Assembly (NCBI RefSeq): GCF_048128805.1
Contig: NC_136008.1
Coordinates: 18,883,072-18,947,071, forward strand
Origin: Centroberyx gerrardi
Taxonomy: Eukaryota; Chordata; Actinopteri; Beryciformes; Berycidae
DNA length: 64,000 nt
Direction: 5' to 3'
Below are positions 1 through 11,726 of the stretch, one piece after another; within the stretch, counting starts at the first letter, position 1, and every line of letters begins with the position of its first letter. The notes below the pieces were generated by a model. It made no database searches and was not told the origin of the DNA. It was given only the letters and a program-made list of their open reading frames with translations. The translations under genes and the position numbers were made by a program.

Positions 1-1835
1 ATTGAACTGTAAGTACATTCACTGTCAGTCAAAAAATAAATAAGGATGAGGATATGCTGGACTGGGTTGAGACAAAGGATTAGCTCCATCTCCGACTGAG
101 CTGTAAATGAAAGCATTTGTGTTTGTAAAAGAAACGAAGGTCACAGTCGCATCCCTGATATAAAATCAATGACTTGCTGTTGCAGTTTCTAAATCTGTGT
201 TTGTGAGCCGCCAAAGTCACAGTCATGTGAGGTTAAGTGTAAGTCTGTCTCACCTGAGAGAGAGTGCCGTCTCGCTCTGTCACTTTCCCCCTTCCGTCTC
301 TCTCTCTACCGTTTCCCTCGCTCGCTCCCCCTTTCTTTTTTAAGAATTGTGGTCATGTGAGGAGAGCTGATGAGAACGAGCTAAGTCTGTCTCACCTGAG
401 AAAGGAAAGACAACTCTCTCTGTCGCTGTCACCCTCCCCCCCTCTCTCTCTCTCCATCTGTGTCTCTCTCTCTGTAACCTTCTCCTCTGTCTGTAGGCTC
501 TGCTCTCTCTCTTTTAAGAACTATGGTTATCATATGGTTATCATATGAGTAGAGTTCAGGTGCATTCGAATCAGTTAAATGAAAAGCTGCAGATATTACA
601 CGGTTGGAGATGTGCGAGGAGGATGTGTGAAGGTCTCTCTCTCCATTCATGGCTCTCTCCCTTTGTGCATTTGTATGAAAGTGTCAGTCTATGAGGCTTT
701 ACAGATATTATCTCCTTACTGTCTCTGTACTCTGGCCTCTAAACTTAAAGGGGTATTTTGTCATTTTGAGAATTACCTTGTCACCAAGCAGGGAAAAAAT
801 CCTGTATGGAAGTCTTTTGGGTGTTTAAATCATTCACAGTGTTCCCAAGAAGTACCACAATATCCAAAAATACAGTAATTCTTGGTAGCTGGAGAATAAA
901 TTCTTGATTGAACTCAAATCTGAAATCAAAACTGGCCTTCACCAAGAATATACATGCCTTGCATGGCACCATATATGCACCGACAAGACAAGACAATTTT
1001 TCATTGAAATGTTGCTAAGTAACCCACAAGGGAGCATTCATCCAGAATGTGAGCATCTTTTTTATTGTCCTGTCATCAGGCACCTGGTCAGGTTTCTGGA
1101 TTCATACACTGCTACCTTGCTGCACATCCATGGGTGCAAAGCAGGCTTAATGGAAAAATCCACTCTCAGATACTCTTACATAATTCATACTTAATAATAA
1201 TTTACTTTTTTGTCATATTCACTTTTCCTCAACCTGCTTCATCTACCTCTACTTCAGTTATTTCTACATTTCCCAGAATGCCTTTCAACACCCCCCATGA
1301 GTATTGGTGTGTGTCTGTGATCACGGCCGCACCCCTTATTCAACATGCAGCAGGTCGTTCGGTGGAGAAATTGGCACCTCTGCCTCTTCTACAATGGGTT
1401 TCTCCCTGTATGTAAATGTGGAGTCTAGAAACTTCTGCGGGACTGACACCAAAACCTGATGCTTACCACTGATGTTTCAGATTAAAATGTTTCAGCACAC
1501 ACAGGGTCTTCAGAAAGACACAGACTGATAAATGTATAGTAAGGCTTATATCCTATTTATTTATTGTTATTTTGATGTGAGAAAGTTGCATATTGCAGCT
1601 TAAGCTCTTTCAATGTACAGTTTTTTAATTGTTTTAATCGCTCAAAGCATTTTTTATCACACTATTGTGCTTCAACAAACAGCAGTGAAACAGCATAGAA
1701 TCAGTGACATTGCGCTCCATTATCCAGCAGATTTTATTGGACAGCATCTGTATTTGTCCATGCCCCCATAGTCACCTATCTGTCCTTGTGCCACATAGTA
1801 GCAAACTCTTATCGCCACAGCCCTTATCAGCTGGC

Positions 1836-1839
<4 letters not shown>

Positions 1840-1902
<63 letters not shown>
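1840..1902. repeat. (CA)n microsatellite
   Basis: About 31 uninterrupted CA units. Open frames through it are low-complexity Thr-His or Cys-Val and are not genes. Confidence 0.95.
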
Positions 1903-1904
<2 letters not shown>

Positions 1905-2114
1905 CAGCAGCTTAGAGTATGTTAGCATCAACGTTGACGCAATCTACACTATTTTTTCACGAGCACACAGCCATTTAGTCACTCAAAAAATTGACATATG
2001 GAGTATTGCAAAATACTGTATGTTAAGATGGTACGATGATGACACAACAGGTGATGTTACCAACAGCAACAGGTCTTCACGGGCTGAGAAAGCCCTGGTA
2101 AGATCATGTGTGCT

Positions 2115-2225
2115 AAGGGAGTTAAAGTGTCTCAGCGGGCTGAGCTGAGCACCATGTGCTCCTGAAGTCCTGAGCTTGAATTCGGCCCTTGACATCTGTT
2201 GCAGGTCATCGCCTCTACTATCTAA
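2115..2225 (+). mobile_element. tRNA-like SINE fragment
   Basis: The stretch reads like the decayed head of a tRNA-derived fish SINE. A box-B-like segment (gagcttgaattcggcc) is followed by the cctt-gacat...gcaggtcatcgcctct wording typical of such elements. I see no clear flanking duplication or 3' tail, so the boundaries are approximate and the assignment rests on remembered similarity. Confidence 0.4.
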
Positions 2226-3035
2226 CAATCTTTCCTAAAGAATATAAGGTAAGCTTTCCTAAATAACCTGAAGAACCGATGAAAAGGCTTATTCTACACC
2301 AGCAGGCCGCCATTCTTGTAAGTCCCACAAGCTGGCAACATCATGCGGACTTCATTTGTCCTCCTCACAGGTTCAACAGGAGAGGGAATACAGTTTTTTC
2401 TCAGTTTATCTCTGTACCATATGTTAGGCCTAAAGATAGACCTAAGATATAAGCTTCATATCGAACTCCAAGCCTACTAGACTTTAATGAAATTGATTAA
2501 AAATGTGTGATCAAAGCCCGTGACGCAAGACTATCTCGGGCCGTTACGCACACTGGCCCGCGGGCGCGTGCCGTTCCATTGTCTTGGCACTGGTGAGCTC
2601 GAGGAGAAAAGCCATTCGTTGTGGACCGGATGACATTATAGCCTTTTGATGCGCTGTTATATACTTACATATGATCACATATTTCTACAAATGACAGATA
2701 TTGCTCTAAAAGAATTAGCAGCTAAAATGCTGTAGCCTTTTTGAACACTATTTTTTAAGCAATGGAGTGCATGGGTCAGCTGAAGAAATACAGTGACCTA
2801 CAAAGGAATGTTTTTTCTACGCAAACAAACGTGTTTAGATAGCACTTTGTGTCCAAAGTTAAAGATAGCCTAGCTATATTGCGCTCCTGTAGCCTAAAAA
2901 GATGCGCAGGAGCTTATATTTGGAAAAACCGAACGTCCTAAAGCAATTTCCTAAAGTTTTAATTATAAAGTAAAAAGTTGAGAAGACATTATAAATCTTC
3001 AGTGTTGTATGGACTCACTATTTTTGAACACTTAC

Positions 3036-3330
3036 CTCCGACACGCGTTGAATCCGAATACGGGCAGGGAGAAAAACGAAGAAATCTCGCACACAGACGG
3101 ATATCTGACTCAGGACCAGCGACTTTTCTCCACACTGTGCGCCAACACCCTTCCACTAGTCACACTCAACAGGTTGGCTTGGTTTTGGAAAGGGGGCTGA
3201 GTTTAAAACACTGGAGTTACAGCGTAGGAGTGAATCCTGATCCGGGGTCGGTTTGTGCTGTCTAAGTAGCAACAGTTGACTGCTGGAGAACCGGGGCGTG
3301 GAGGCTGATCCCGAGTCAGGGCTGCGATCC
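3036..3330 (-). promoter_or_regulatory. Candidate CpG-rich first exon, minus strand
   Basis: Read on the minus strand, a locally CpG-rich stretch ends in a near-perfect 5' splice site, GTCGGAG then GTAAGTG, with the GT at 3034-3035. No long coding frame is visible, so it would be a non-coding or short first exon of a gene transcribed leftwards out of the window. It lies beyond the 3' end of the FXYD gene. The upstream boundary is a guess. Confidence 0.3.
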
Positions 3331-4240
3331 GAGAGGAGGAGTAGAGGCGAGGATTAATCTTTGCTTGTCGAGAACGAAGATGTTGAAATTTGCTGAGTTG
3401 GGCTGATTTTCTTCCATTTTGAGGTTTATATCAGCAGTTACAGGCATAACAAAATGACACCACGTCTATAAGGATGGATAGGCTGCCATTAGATCAATAA
3501 ATAAATAAATGTGAGTGATGGAAATGATGGAAACTCTAAGATCAATAACTGCCCTTTGAAGTGACACTATAAGACCATCAACACTATTGGTTGTACAGAT
3601 GCTTACACATGCTTAATAAAATAATGCTCAGAACTGCACAATGCCTCAGTGGTCAGTAAATAAATGTAGATCTGGTTGTAAAGTACAAGGGCTGCAAAAT
3701 TACAGTGCAGTAATGTCATTGGTCACTTCATTTTAAATAAAATCATTCACTCTCTATACTTATAAAAAAAAACAACAACACTAAAATATCAAAATAATGT
3801 TTAGAATAGTAACATTTATTTGGATTTTGGATATGCGCACAATTTTCTTTTCTAAAATAGAAGATTGCTGTTGTCCTAATCTTCTCAAAGTTGAAATGTC
3901 TGACCACAGTGATAATCTAACTCTACAATCCACCAGACAGTAAAACATGCTATGAAAACAGCAGGCGATTATGATTGAACAACACATCATGTTCTTGATA
4001 ATGCACCATACTACTAGATACTGCATGCAACATCATGAAAATGACAATACAAAGCAGCATATTACATGCAGACTAACTAAATTGTCCAACCTCATCCTAA
4101 ATGCATTTACAGGGATACAGGGCTACTACATGTGTCTTAAATCTACTTGGTGAATATAAATGATCCTGATTCACAGATCATTACATATCTGGGCAAAATC
4201 AATACACTTTGAATACATGAAAAACATGAGGCGAGCTTGA

Positions 4241-4246
4241 TTTATT
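4241..4246 (-). terminator. Poly(A) signal for the FXYD gene
   Basis: TTTATT on the plus strand is AATAAA on the minus strand, about 250 bases downstream of the FXYD stop codon. It is the first canonical hexamer in the expected position. Confidence 0.45.
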
Positions 4247-4496
4247 TCATCTCACACATGACATGCCCACTTATGAGGCTGCTTAAACATCTGGTAAGAT
4301 AAAACAAGCGCACCTCACAGGCACTTCAGCTGTTTTTGTTTTTTAAATGATGTCTATTTTTTTGCGCAGGTCTGTACAGGTGTGATCATGTGAGCTAGTG
4401 TGTTTCCTTCAAACCCCCCGCCACCCGCCCGACCTCCCCCACCTCTCCGCCTGTCATTTCTTCTTCCAGGCAGAAACCGGTTTGTCAGACAGGATA

Positions 4497-4600
4497 TCAG
4501 ATTTCACTGTTGTCATCCTCCACTTTTCTACAATGGAAGGTGAGAGTGGAGGGCGGGGCGGAGGTTAGGGATGGGGGTTAGGGAGTTAGAGGGAGGGAGA

Positions 4601-4637
<37 letters not shown>

Positions 4638-4764
4638 AAGAGGTAGGAGGAAAGGAGCGAGGGAGAGAGGGGGAGGGAAGGGCAAAGACAGAGATTGTGA
4701 GAGAGTGAGAGACAGGGAAATTAAGAGGGGAAGGAAGTCAGAGTTCAAATTGTGCTCTCTCTCT

Positions 4765-4808
<44 letters not shown>

Positions 4809-5758
4809 CAATAGAGCCAGTGAGTCAGAAAGAAAAAAAGAAAGATCCTTACTTGTTCCTCTGGGAGCACTTGTTATCTGTTAAGGAAAACCAGGAAGTG
4901 TTACCGTGGTTACACACACTTCAATACACATTCAGTATCTTCCACATGTCTAGCTGAAGTCTTTATTACCAATCCGATTATAAAACTGGCCTAGTCCTGT
5001 AAATGTGATATCTGGGTTATTCAGCAACAAATTATTCAAAACAACAAACTTCAGTTATGACTGGTTGTTCTTCAAATGAGACAAAGATCAGGGCTGAAAA
5101 ACAAACTCCATCACAAGTAAAATGTTTTCTTCATGGGTTTTATCATAACCTGTAAGCCCCAGTTATATACAGTATGTCCATACACTATGAGTCCGTGCTG
5201 ATGTTAGGCCTATATACTGCATCTGTGTGGTTGTAACACTTACACAGTACAACGCCGACTCCTCCAATCATCAACAAGCAGGCGCAGATCAGGCCTGCGA
5301 TTCGTAGCCTCTCATAGTCTGAGAAACAGTAATGTAAGAGGTTATTTTTTTCTTAGGTCTGTATTGGACACTTTCTCATAAAGAAAACATACCCTAAAAT
5401 TAACTGGAAAATCGATAAACATCTCCTTATTTATTAGATACCCTCTTCACCTGAATTACCACACATCTGAAGGCTGATGAACTATATAATCAAGAATCAG
5501 AATCACTTCACTGTGAAGGAGAGCCATCCTTCTTTTTTATTTTAATTTCTTATGAATCCAATCAGAAGAAAAGTATTTTGCAGTGGCTACTTTTGCAGGC
5601 ACATTTGCAGTGGCTACTTTGCTATCGGGCAGACCTTGACCAGTGAGTCATCAAGGTGTTTCTTTATGTGAAGAGAGTGAATGAATGATGTTCACCACTA
5701 TCATTCACCACCATCATCTGGTTTCATCAGTACTGATAAGTGAGATCATGGTGAGATC

Positions 5759-5813
<55 letters not shown>

Positions 5814-7127
5814 CAAATTAGGAGTTAAGAGTTTCTGTACTTACTGTAAACAAATGGATCTGCAGACCAAACAGAGAGGGAGGGATTAAGGAGAGAGAGT
5901 GGGTGGGAGAAGAGAGGGGCGATGTGAGGAAAAAGGGAGGAGGAATGAGAAAAAGAAAAAGAATTAGTGACAAACACACTACCCACTTGTTGGTCCACAT
6001 TGCCAAGTATTGGGGCAGGGAGTTAGTCTTATTTAAATCATAAACATTGGAAGTGGGAGTTAAATTTAGTATTTTAAAGCAGAAATTCTGGGATTGTGAC
6101 CTAAATTTTTCCTTTTTGACATCTTAATATCAACAGTGGATAGATTAAACATAAAAAATGATTGTGAGGCATATAAACAAACTTGAATATGGGTCTCTGT
6201 TGGCCTGCTTGTCAAGGCAATGTCATGCTAAAAAGACACACTGAGGTTCACTATCCCAATACTGCTGACAAAAGACAAACTGTTTTGCTGATGAAGATGG
6301 ATTTATGCACATGATCAGGCTGTTGTTATGGAGACACAGAAGTCTGACAACGTGTCTGCTGTCTTGACAAACCGGTTCCACAGCAAACCTGTCTCAGAAC
6401 AAGATCAGATGAGAGCAGAGCTTTGGTCTTACTTGCTTCAGTTTCCGTGAAAAGGGCAAAGAGCACTGGAGGACAAAGGGACAGAAATAAAACAAGTTAT
6501 TTCACTGAGAGTGTGAGTCGTCTTCTTTGACGATGTATTATCAAAGGTTTTGCTTGGTCCCTGGGTCATGAAATGTTTTCAACAATTACAATAGAGAAAA
6601 AAAGCTAAATCTGGAAATGTTTGCAGATTTTTGCAAATATACAATTGTTGCAGGTGTGTGTGGTCTGGGAGAGTGTTGAGTGTCAAGCATCACTGTGGTG
6701 TAAATTTAACTATAATCAGGGATGTAGTGAATTGTAAACCCACCTAAACTCAGTTCATTTCCAAATGTACCTGTCTTTTTTATTTTGGCCTACATTATAT
6801 CATCTTATCATTAAGGATATATAGTTGTAGAAGCTATTTTATATATAGTTGGTGGTTCTGTCAAAATGTCATATCTCCAACTTTACTTTTTCTGCAGCTG
6901 ACAGCTACATTGTCTCCCAGAGAACAGGAAATGATTCATGACCTTGAGACCAAGCCAAACCAATGGTTAGAGTATTATAAACCACCCAGTTTTTCTCAAT
7001 TGCGGAAAAACTGACTTTTTAAAAGTTTCTGCAGGACACTGATAACGTGAAATGATGTATATTTGTATGGTATCTGTTCTCTCTTTTATTTACCTGCCAT
7101 CAGAGCCACAACAGTGAAGTGTCCCAT
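4497..7127 (-). CDS. FXYD-domain ion transport regulator
   Basis: Small single-pass protein that binds the Na,K-ATPase alpha subunit and tunes its kinetics. Coding exons on the minus strand: 7094-7127, 6433-6465, 5845-5859, 5244-5318, 4853-4877, 4497-4527. All have GT-AG borders and the phases close to give 70 residues. Residues 1-22 form a cleavable signal (MGHFTVVALMA...). The family core follows as NPFVYN at 23-28, YERLRIAGL at 29-37, a membrane segment to about residue 52 with the conserved glycines G36 and G47, a Cys-containing basic juxtamembrane stretch, and an acidic tail ending DDNSEI. A pyrimidine tract and AG (exon edge 7138) just upstream of the ATG mean a non-coding first exon exists; a weak donor candidate is near 7344. 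Oddity: the family Asp of PFxYD reads Asn. Micro-exons are usual for FXYD genes. The paralogue number is not assigned. Confidence 0.9.
4605..4634. repeat. (GA)n microsatellite
   Basis: Perfect GA run in a longer purine-rich stretch (about 4540-4740), just upstream (minus-strand sense) of the last FXYD exon. Confidence 0.85.
4768..4805. repeat. (CA)n microsatellite
   Basis: About 18 CA units in the last FXYD intron. Confidence 0.9.
5759..5812. repeat. (GATA)n microsatellite
   Basis: About 13 tandem AGAT units within an FXYD intron, some 30 bases past the donor of the 15-base FXYD exon. Confidence 0.95.
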
Positions 7128-7141
7128 CTTCAACACAACTA

Positions 7142-7155
7142 AGAGAGACAGAGAC

Positions 7156-7190
<35 letters not shown>
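7142..7190. repeat. (GA)n tract forming a splice-site pyrimidine tract
   Basis: On the minus strand this is a CT run that ends in CTTAG at the start of the ATG-bearing FXYD exon, so it also acts as that acceptor's pyrimidine tract. Confidence 0.8.
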
Positions 7191-7192
<2 letters not shown>

Positions 7193-10100
7193 ATGAGTAT
7201 GAGGGAGAGTGAAAGAGGAAATGGAAGAAGGGGAGATATTTAGTGTGATTTTCTCATGTTCAGACTAAAAGATGGACAACTTCCCCAAATGCTCGTTCAT
7301 GACTTGCTGAACTGATCATTGCAGACGAAAGCACTGACCTTACGTAAACAGTCTTCACCTCCTAGTCTCTTTATCAGATGACCTGACGTCCTTCTTTTCC
7401 CCTCAAACTCACTCTTTCTCCTCTTCTCTTCCCTGATTCCTTCCTTCTTCGTTTCCTCATGTTTTCCCCTTTCTTTTGTCTCACTCCCTTCCTCCACCAC
7501 TGTCCTTCTTCCCTCCCTCCCTCGCTTCCTCCTTCCTCCCTGCCCCCCTCCCTCAGCCCCCAACAGGCACACACACACACACACACACACCAATACAACA
7601 CACACTTTGCCCTCTCCCCAGGAAGAATGTCCTTGCGGTGTGAGGGAGGTCAGTGTCTCCTCAGCAGGGATGCATTCTGGGTGTTTGGAGAGTAAACAGC
7701 GGATCAGTTTTTGTCATGGGGTGAAACCCTTCCAGAAAGTTTTAGAGAAACCTCTCCGGATCTGTCAGTTAACTTCATCACATCGGGCTGAATGGTATCA
7801 TGTGCTTTCTATAAAGATGTTTAGTTTACTGTAACCCAAGCGCTCAAGCGTTTTTATTTCTTTCACATTCAGCTGTTCATGATCAGCTGACTTTGCCACA
7901 ACCACCGTACAACTTTTATATAACATCTACACCATTGTAATACAACACATTTTTGATATACGTTTTATACAAATGCATTATAAATTGTTTTTAAAAATTG
8001 AATGTGTATAGCTATAATACTTTATTATTAAATTGTTAAATGTAGCAAAATTCTCTGTTTGCTGATGTCACATGGTTTATCATGAAGGTCAGTAAAGACC
8101 CATAATCAGAAACCGACAGTTTGTTCTTTTGCCTTTTTCTTATCCATGGATGTGAGATCCATATTATAGCCATAGATACAGTATATATGTAGTAACATAT
8201 AATAATAAGTAATATGTATATACCTAAATACCATAGATTAGACTACAGCATAAAGACAGTACTTTGTCGACTGACTGTACTCATTGTTCCTTCTTATGAA
8301 ACTAACCTAAACTAAACTAATTAAAAAAACATTTTTTTTAAATCATTTTTTATTTATGAATTTAGAATATATACTAGGTGTATGGGGAAATTGGATGAGT
8401 GTAAAAGGATAGTGTTTTCCATAAACAAGCTCTGCACAACATCCAGCCAACTTCTCAACAACCTTTGTGTAACTCCTAACTAACCTTGGGCGCCCTTGGG
8501 CCTGTTAGATCCACTGTGTTTTGGAAATCTAATGCTCGTCTCATCTGCTCTGCTTCATTCTGGCTAGAACTAGTTTTCCTTCCCCAGATAGTTTTTTCCC
8601 CCTGTCTGTTATTGAAACCCAGCTGTCTAATAAAGAGGGAACAAGAGTCCTGTTTTGTTTTTTTACATGCTTGATAAGTCTGAATAGAAGATGAAATACT
8701 TGCTAGATACTTTGTTACAATGTTTCTGTATTCATCTGTTTTCTATATGAAAATATTCATACGGCGATGAACTAATCCTCAACCATTAATCATCCTTCAT
8801 CATCCCTTGCGAGGTTTCCAATAATAAGACATTAATGGACATTAAACTGAAACAAAGATAAAGAAGAGACTCTTTATCATTCAGTTGTTGGTACAAATCT
8901 TCCTCCATGGCCTCTGTCCTTGGCAAAAGAAACTAAAGGTCGTTGTAGCTATCAGGCAAGGTCAAACTGGGTGCCGACCATTTCCCACTTCTCTCATGGC
9001 ACAACTGCAACTTTAGGAGACAGTGCTGACAGGCAATTTTACCGACAACTACGAACTACAACATATTTTCGTAATAACTGTGTTCATTATAGCCAACTTT
9101 GTCATTCACAGTAATTTACCTCAAAATGTGGCTTTGTATTGTCAACTGAGCGGCTGTAACTTGACACCTCAATCATTTTTCTTCGCCAGGTGCTTGCATT
9201 ATTATGAGGAAATGTTTCTACATTTGTTAAAAATGTCAAAGTATTATATTATGTCATCAACAAAACTGCCAGTTTGCCTCAAAAGCAGGTCATTGTGTGC
9301 ATGCCATTGATCAGGGTCAAAATTGGTACAGTCCAATGTCCTTCAACCCTCACCAATGTCCCTTCAAACCACTCTGCCTACTTTACTCTCCCATTAGCTG
9401 TAACACATAACAGAGCGGAGTTGGAGTTTTAACATTTTTTTTTTTTTTTTTAACTCAATTTGATACAATTTAAAAAATGTTCTCTTGCCTTGCGAACCAG
9501 GCTAATTAAAAGATAGTAAAATACTGCTCTTGCTATGTCAGGACCGCTGCATAGAGAGAATACAATGGAACATATATAACACAAAAATAGAAGCCCTATT
9601 GAGTGGATTGAACATTGCCTGATGCTGTACAAATGTACAGAGAGATAAATTGGATCAATATGATTCACTTCTCATCAGTCTCTTCAATCTTAATTCATCA
9701 ACACAACCATACTGGATATTGGACGTGCTTTAATTCTAGATAGCCAGGAAGCCTCCAAAGCAATTTAACAACTCCATTACAACTCAATTTATGGTAAATT
9801 CATCAAATGACCTCTACAACCCACGGAAATTATATTTTTGTCAACTCCAACTGTGTTTGACAATCCAAAACGTTATGAATTCAGACAAAAATTTGAAAAT
9901 GTTCTACATGAATACTGACTTAATGAGAATTCGGGCCCTTACACCCAAGTGTTACATGGAAAGGTGACCTTAAGCCCATCCTCCCCTGCCCCACCCTACC
10001 TGTTCTTACCTGATCTGCAGGTTCAGGTGTGGAAGTGTGTGAGTGAGAGAGCAACGTCCAGAGAAAGTGCTGCTTAAAACTATCTCTTTATTCTTTTACC

Positions 10101-10269
10101 TGGATAGGTAGTGCCTGCTCCTCCTCTTTGTTTAGGGTATAAACCTTTGTGTGTGTGTATGTGTGTACTGTATGAGTATGTGAGTGTGTGTGTGGTGGTT
10201 GCAGGGGTGGCGTGTGTGTGTATGTTTAGGAGACCAGTGGCACTGTATGTTATTCCATAAACATTAGCG

Positions 10270-10300
<31 letters not shown>

Positions 10301-10754
10301 AGGGAGGGAGAACTCCTTTTTATTGCTATAGGGAAGCCACACTTTACAACTTGATAGTTGTGTTACATACTTAATTCACACACTGACAGGCCAAACAGAT
10401 CAAAAGTTAACCGTTGCTCGTTTGCTCCATGTTCATCTTTTATTGTTAAATTCATATTACGCTACTTATGATTCAACAGCAAAAAAAATGTTAACTTTCA
10501 CTCACTGTTCCAACACTAAGAATATTGACAGTACGTAACGTTTTTTACACTGTGGAAAAACAAAGTCAGTGTCACACGTTGTCTCTGTTGGTACTTCTGC
10601 AAGGCCAGAAGCCAGAGGGATATCAGTAAGAAGAGACGAATAACTATGAGAAGATAAGATGAGATGTTCTAACTCTGAAGAGTCCTGAACAGATAAAGTA
10701 AATACATTTCTCTTTTTTCCCAGGCGCAGCCGAGGGCATCAGGAGGCAAATTCA

Positions 10755-10801
10755 GGTCAGTCAGGCAGGCAGTCAGTCAGTCAGTCAGTCAGTCAGTCAG
10801 G
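10755..10801. repeat. (CAGT)n tandem array
   Basis: Starts as degenerate CAGT/CAGG units and becomes a clean run of CAGT repeats. Confidence 0.85.
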
Positions 10802-11186
10802 TAATGCTTAGTGAGATGATGCGCTTCGTCAGATGGCCTCTAGAGGGTGTTTTGACTGTGAGATCGATCTCTAATGCACCTGATGTCTCATCACGTCATG
10901 TCTGTAATTTGGAGATGTACAGACAGCAGACCAGCAGCATTGAACTCAATCCACAGAGTCTCCAGTGTGAAAACAAAAGTGAAACTTCACATTCCACAGT
11001 CAGTAATGGGGATTGGCAGACAGTAACTCTTCGCTGCCCTACAGACTTTAAGGTGACATCATCTTGTGGTGAAGTAACGGTGGAATTAATAATTTAACTG
11101 TGTCGCAGCGCTTCCGTTCATTAAATTGAACACACGCGTCGTGGGTCTGTACAGGATCTGTGCTTGTTTTACACAAGAAGAGCTGG

Positions 11187-11302
<116 letters not shown>

Positions 11303-11392
11303 TGCAGGAAACAAGAGCATATGGACTCCAGCCTATAAATTCTTTCTGTCTCTTCCTTCACTTTCTTTCTCTCGCTCTCTACTGACTTCCTA

Positions 11393-11438
<46 letters not shown>

Positions 11439-11660
11439 GGTATCCCAGGTATCCTCCACCTCTCCTGTCCCTCCAGAGTAGAGAGCTGTGTGTTAGTTTG
11501 ACGGTTGACAGTCCTTTTCCTTTTACTAAACCCAGGCAGGAGGGAGGGATTTTATTTGTCTCTCATGACTGGGATTCATTCTAACTGATGACCTTGGCTG
11601 ATTGGGATACTTTTTTGAATTTTAGTCTTTTAGTCTTTTTTTCTTCACATTATATTATTC

Positions 11661-11663
11661 TTG

Positions 11664-11724
<61 letters not shown>
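11661..11724. repeat. (GT)n microsatellite
   Basis: About 31 GT units with one TTT interruption; a second, degenerate GT block lies near 11804-11829. Confidence 0.9.

Positions 11725-11726
<2 letters not shown>

Larger units (their letters stand above)
1..3030. other. Left flank, no coding exon recognised
   Basis: No exon-like open stretch flanked by convincing splice signals was recognised on either strand. The first 650 bases are rich in CT/TC tracts, with two diverged copies of a segment around 222-300 and 352-420. A CA microsatellite and a tRNA-like SINE fragment lie in the middle. A CpG-rich pocket occurs at about 2520-2600. It may be intron of a minus-strand gene whose first exon I suspect at 3036. 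Confidence 0.4.

Noticed and set aside
1704-2148. Open frames through the CA array
   Set aside because: They encode only His-Thr or Cys-Val repeats, exist on both strands and have no gene context; the same applies to frames over every GT, CA, GA and CT array in the window.
10724-10752. Exon-like block (pyrimidine tract, CAG, short open stretch, GTCAGT)
   Set aside because: Too short, reading frame undetermined, no in-phase partner exon nearby, and the donor merges into a CAGT array.
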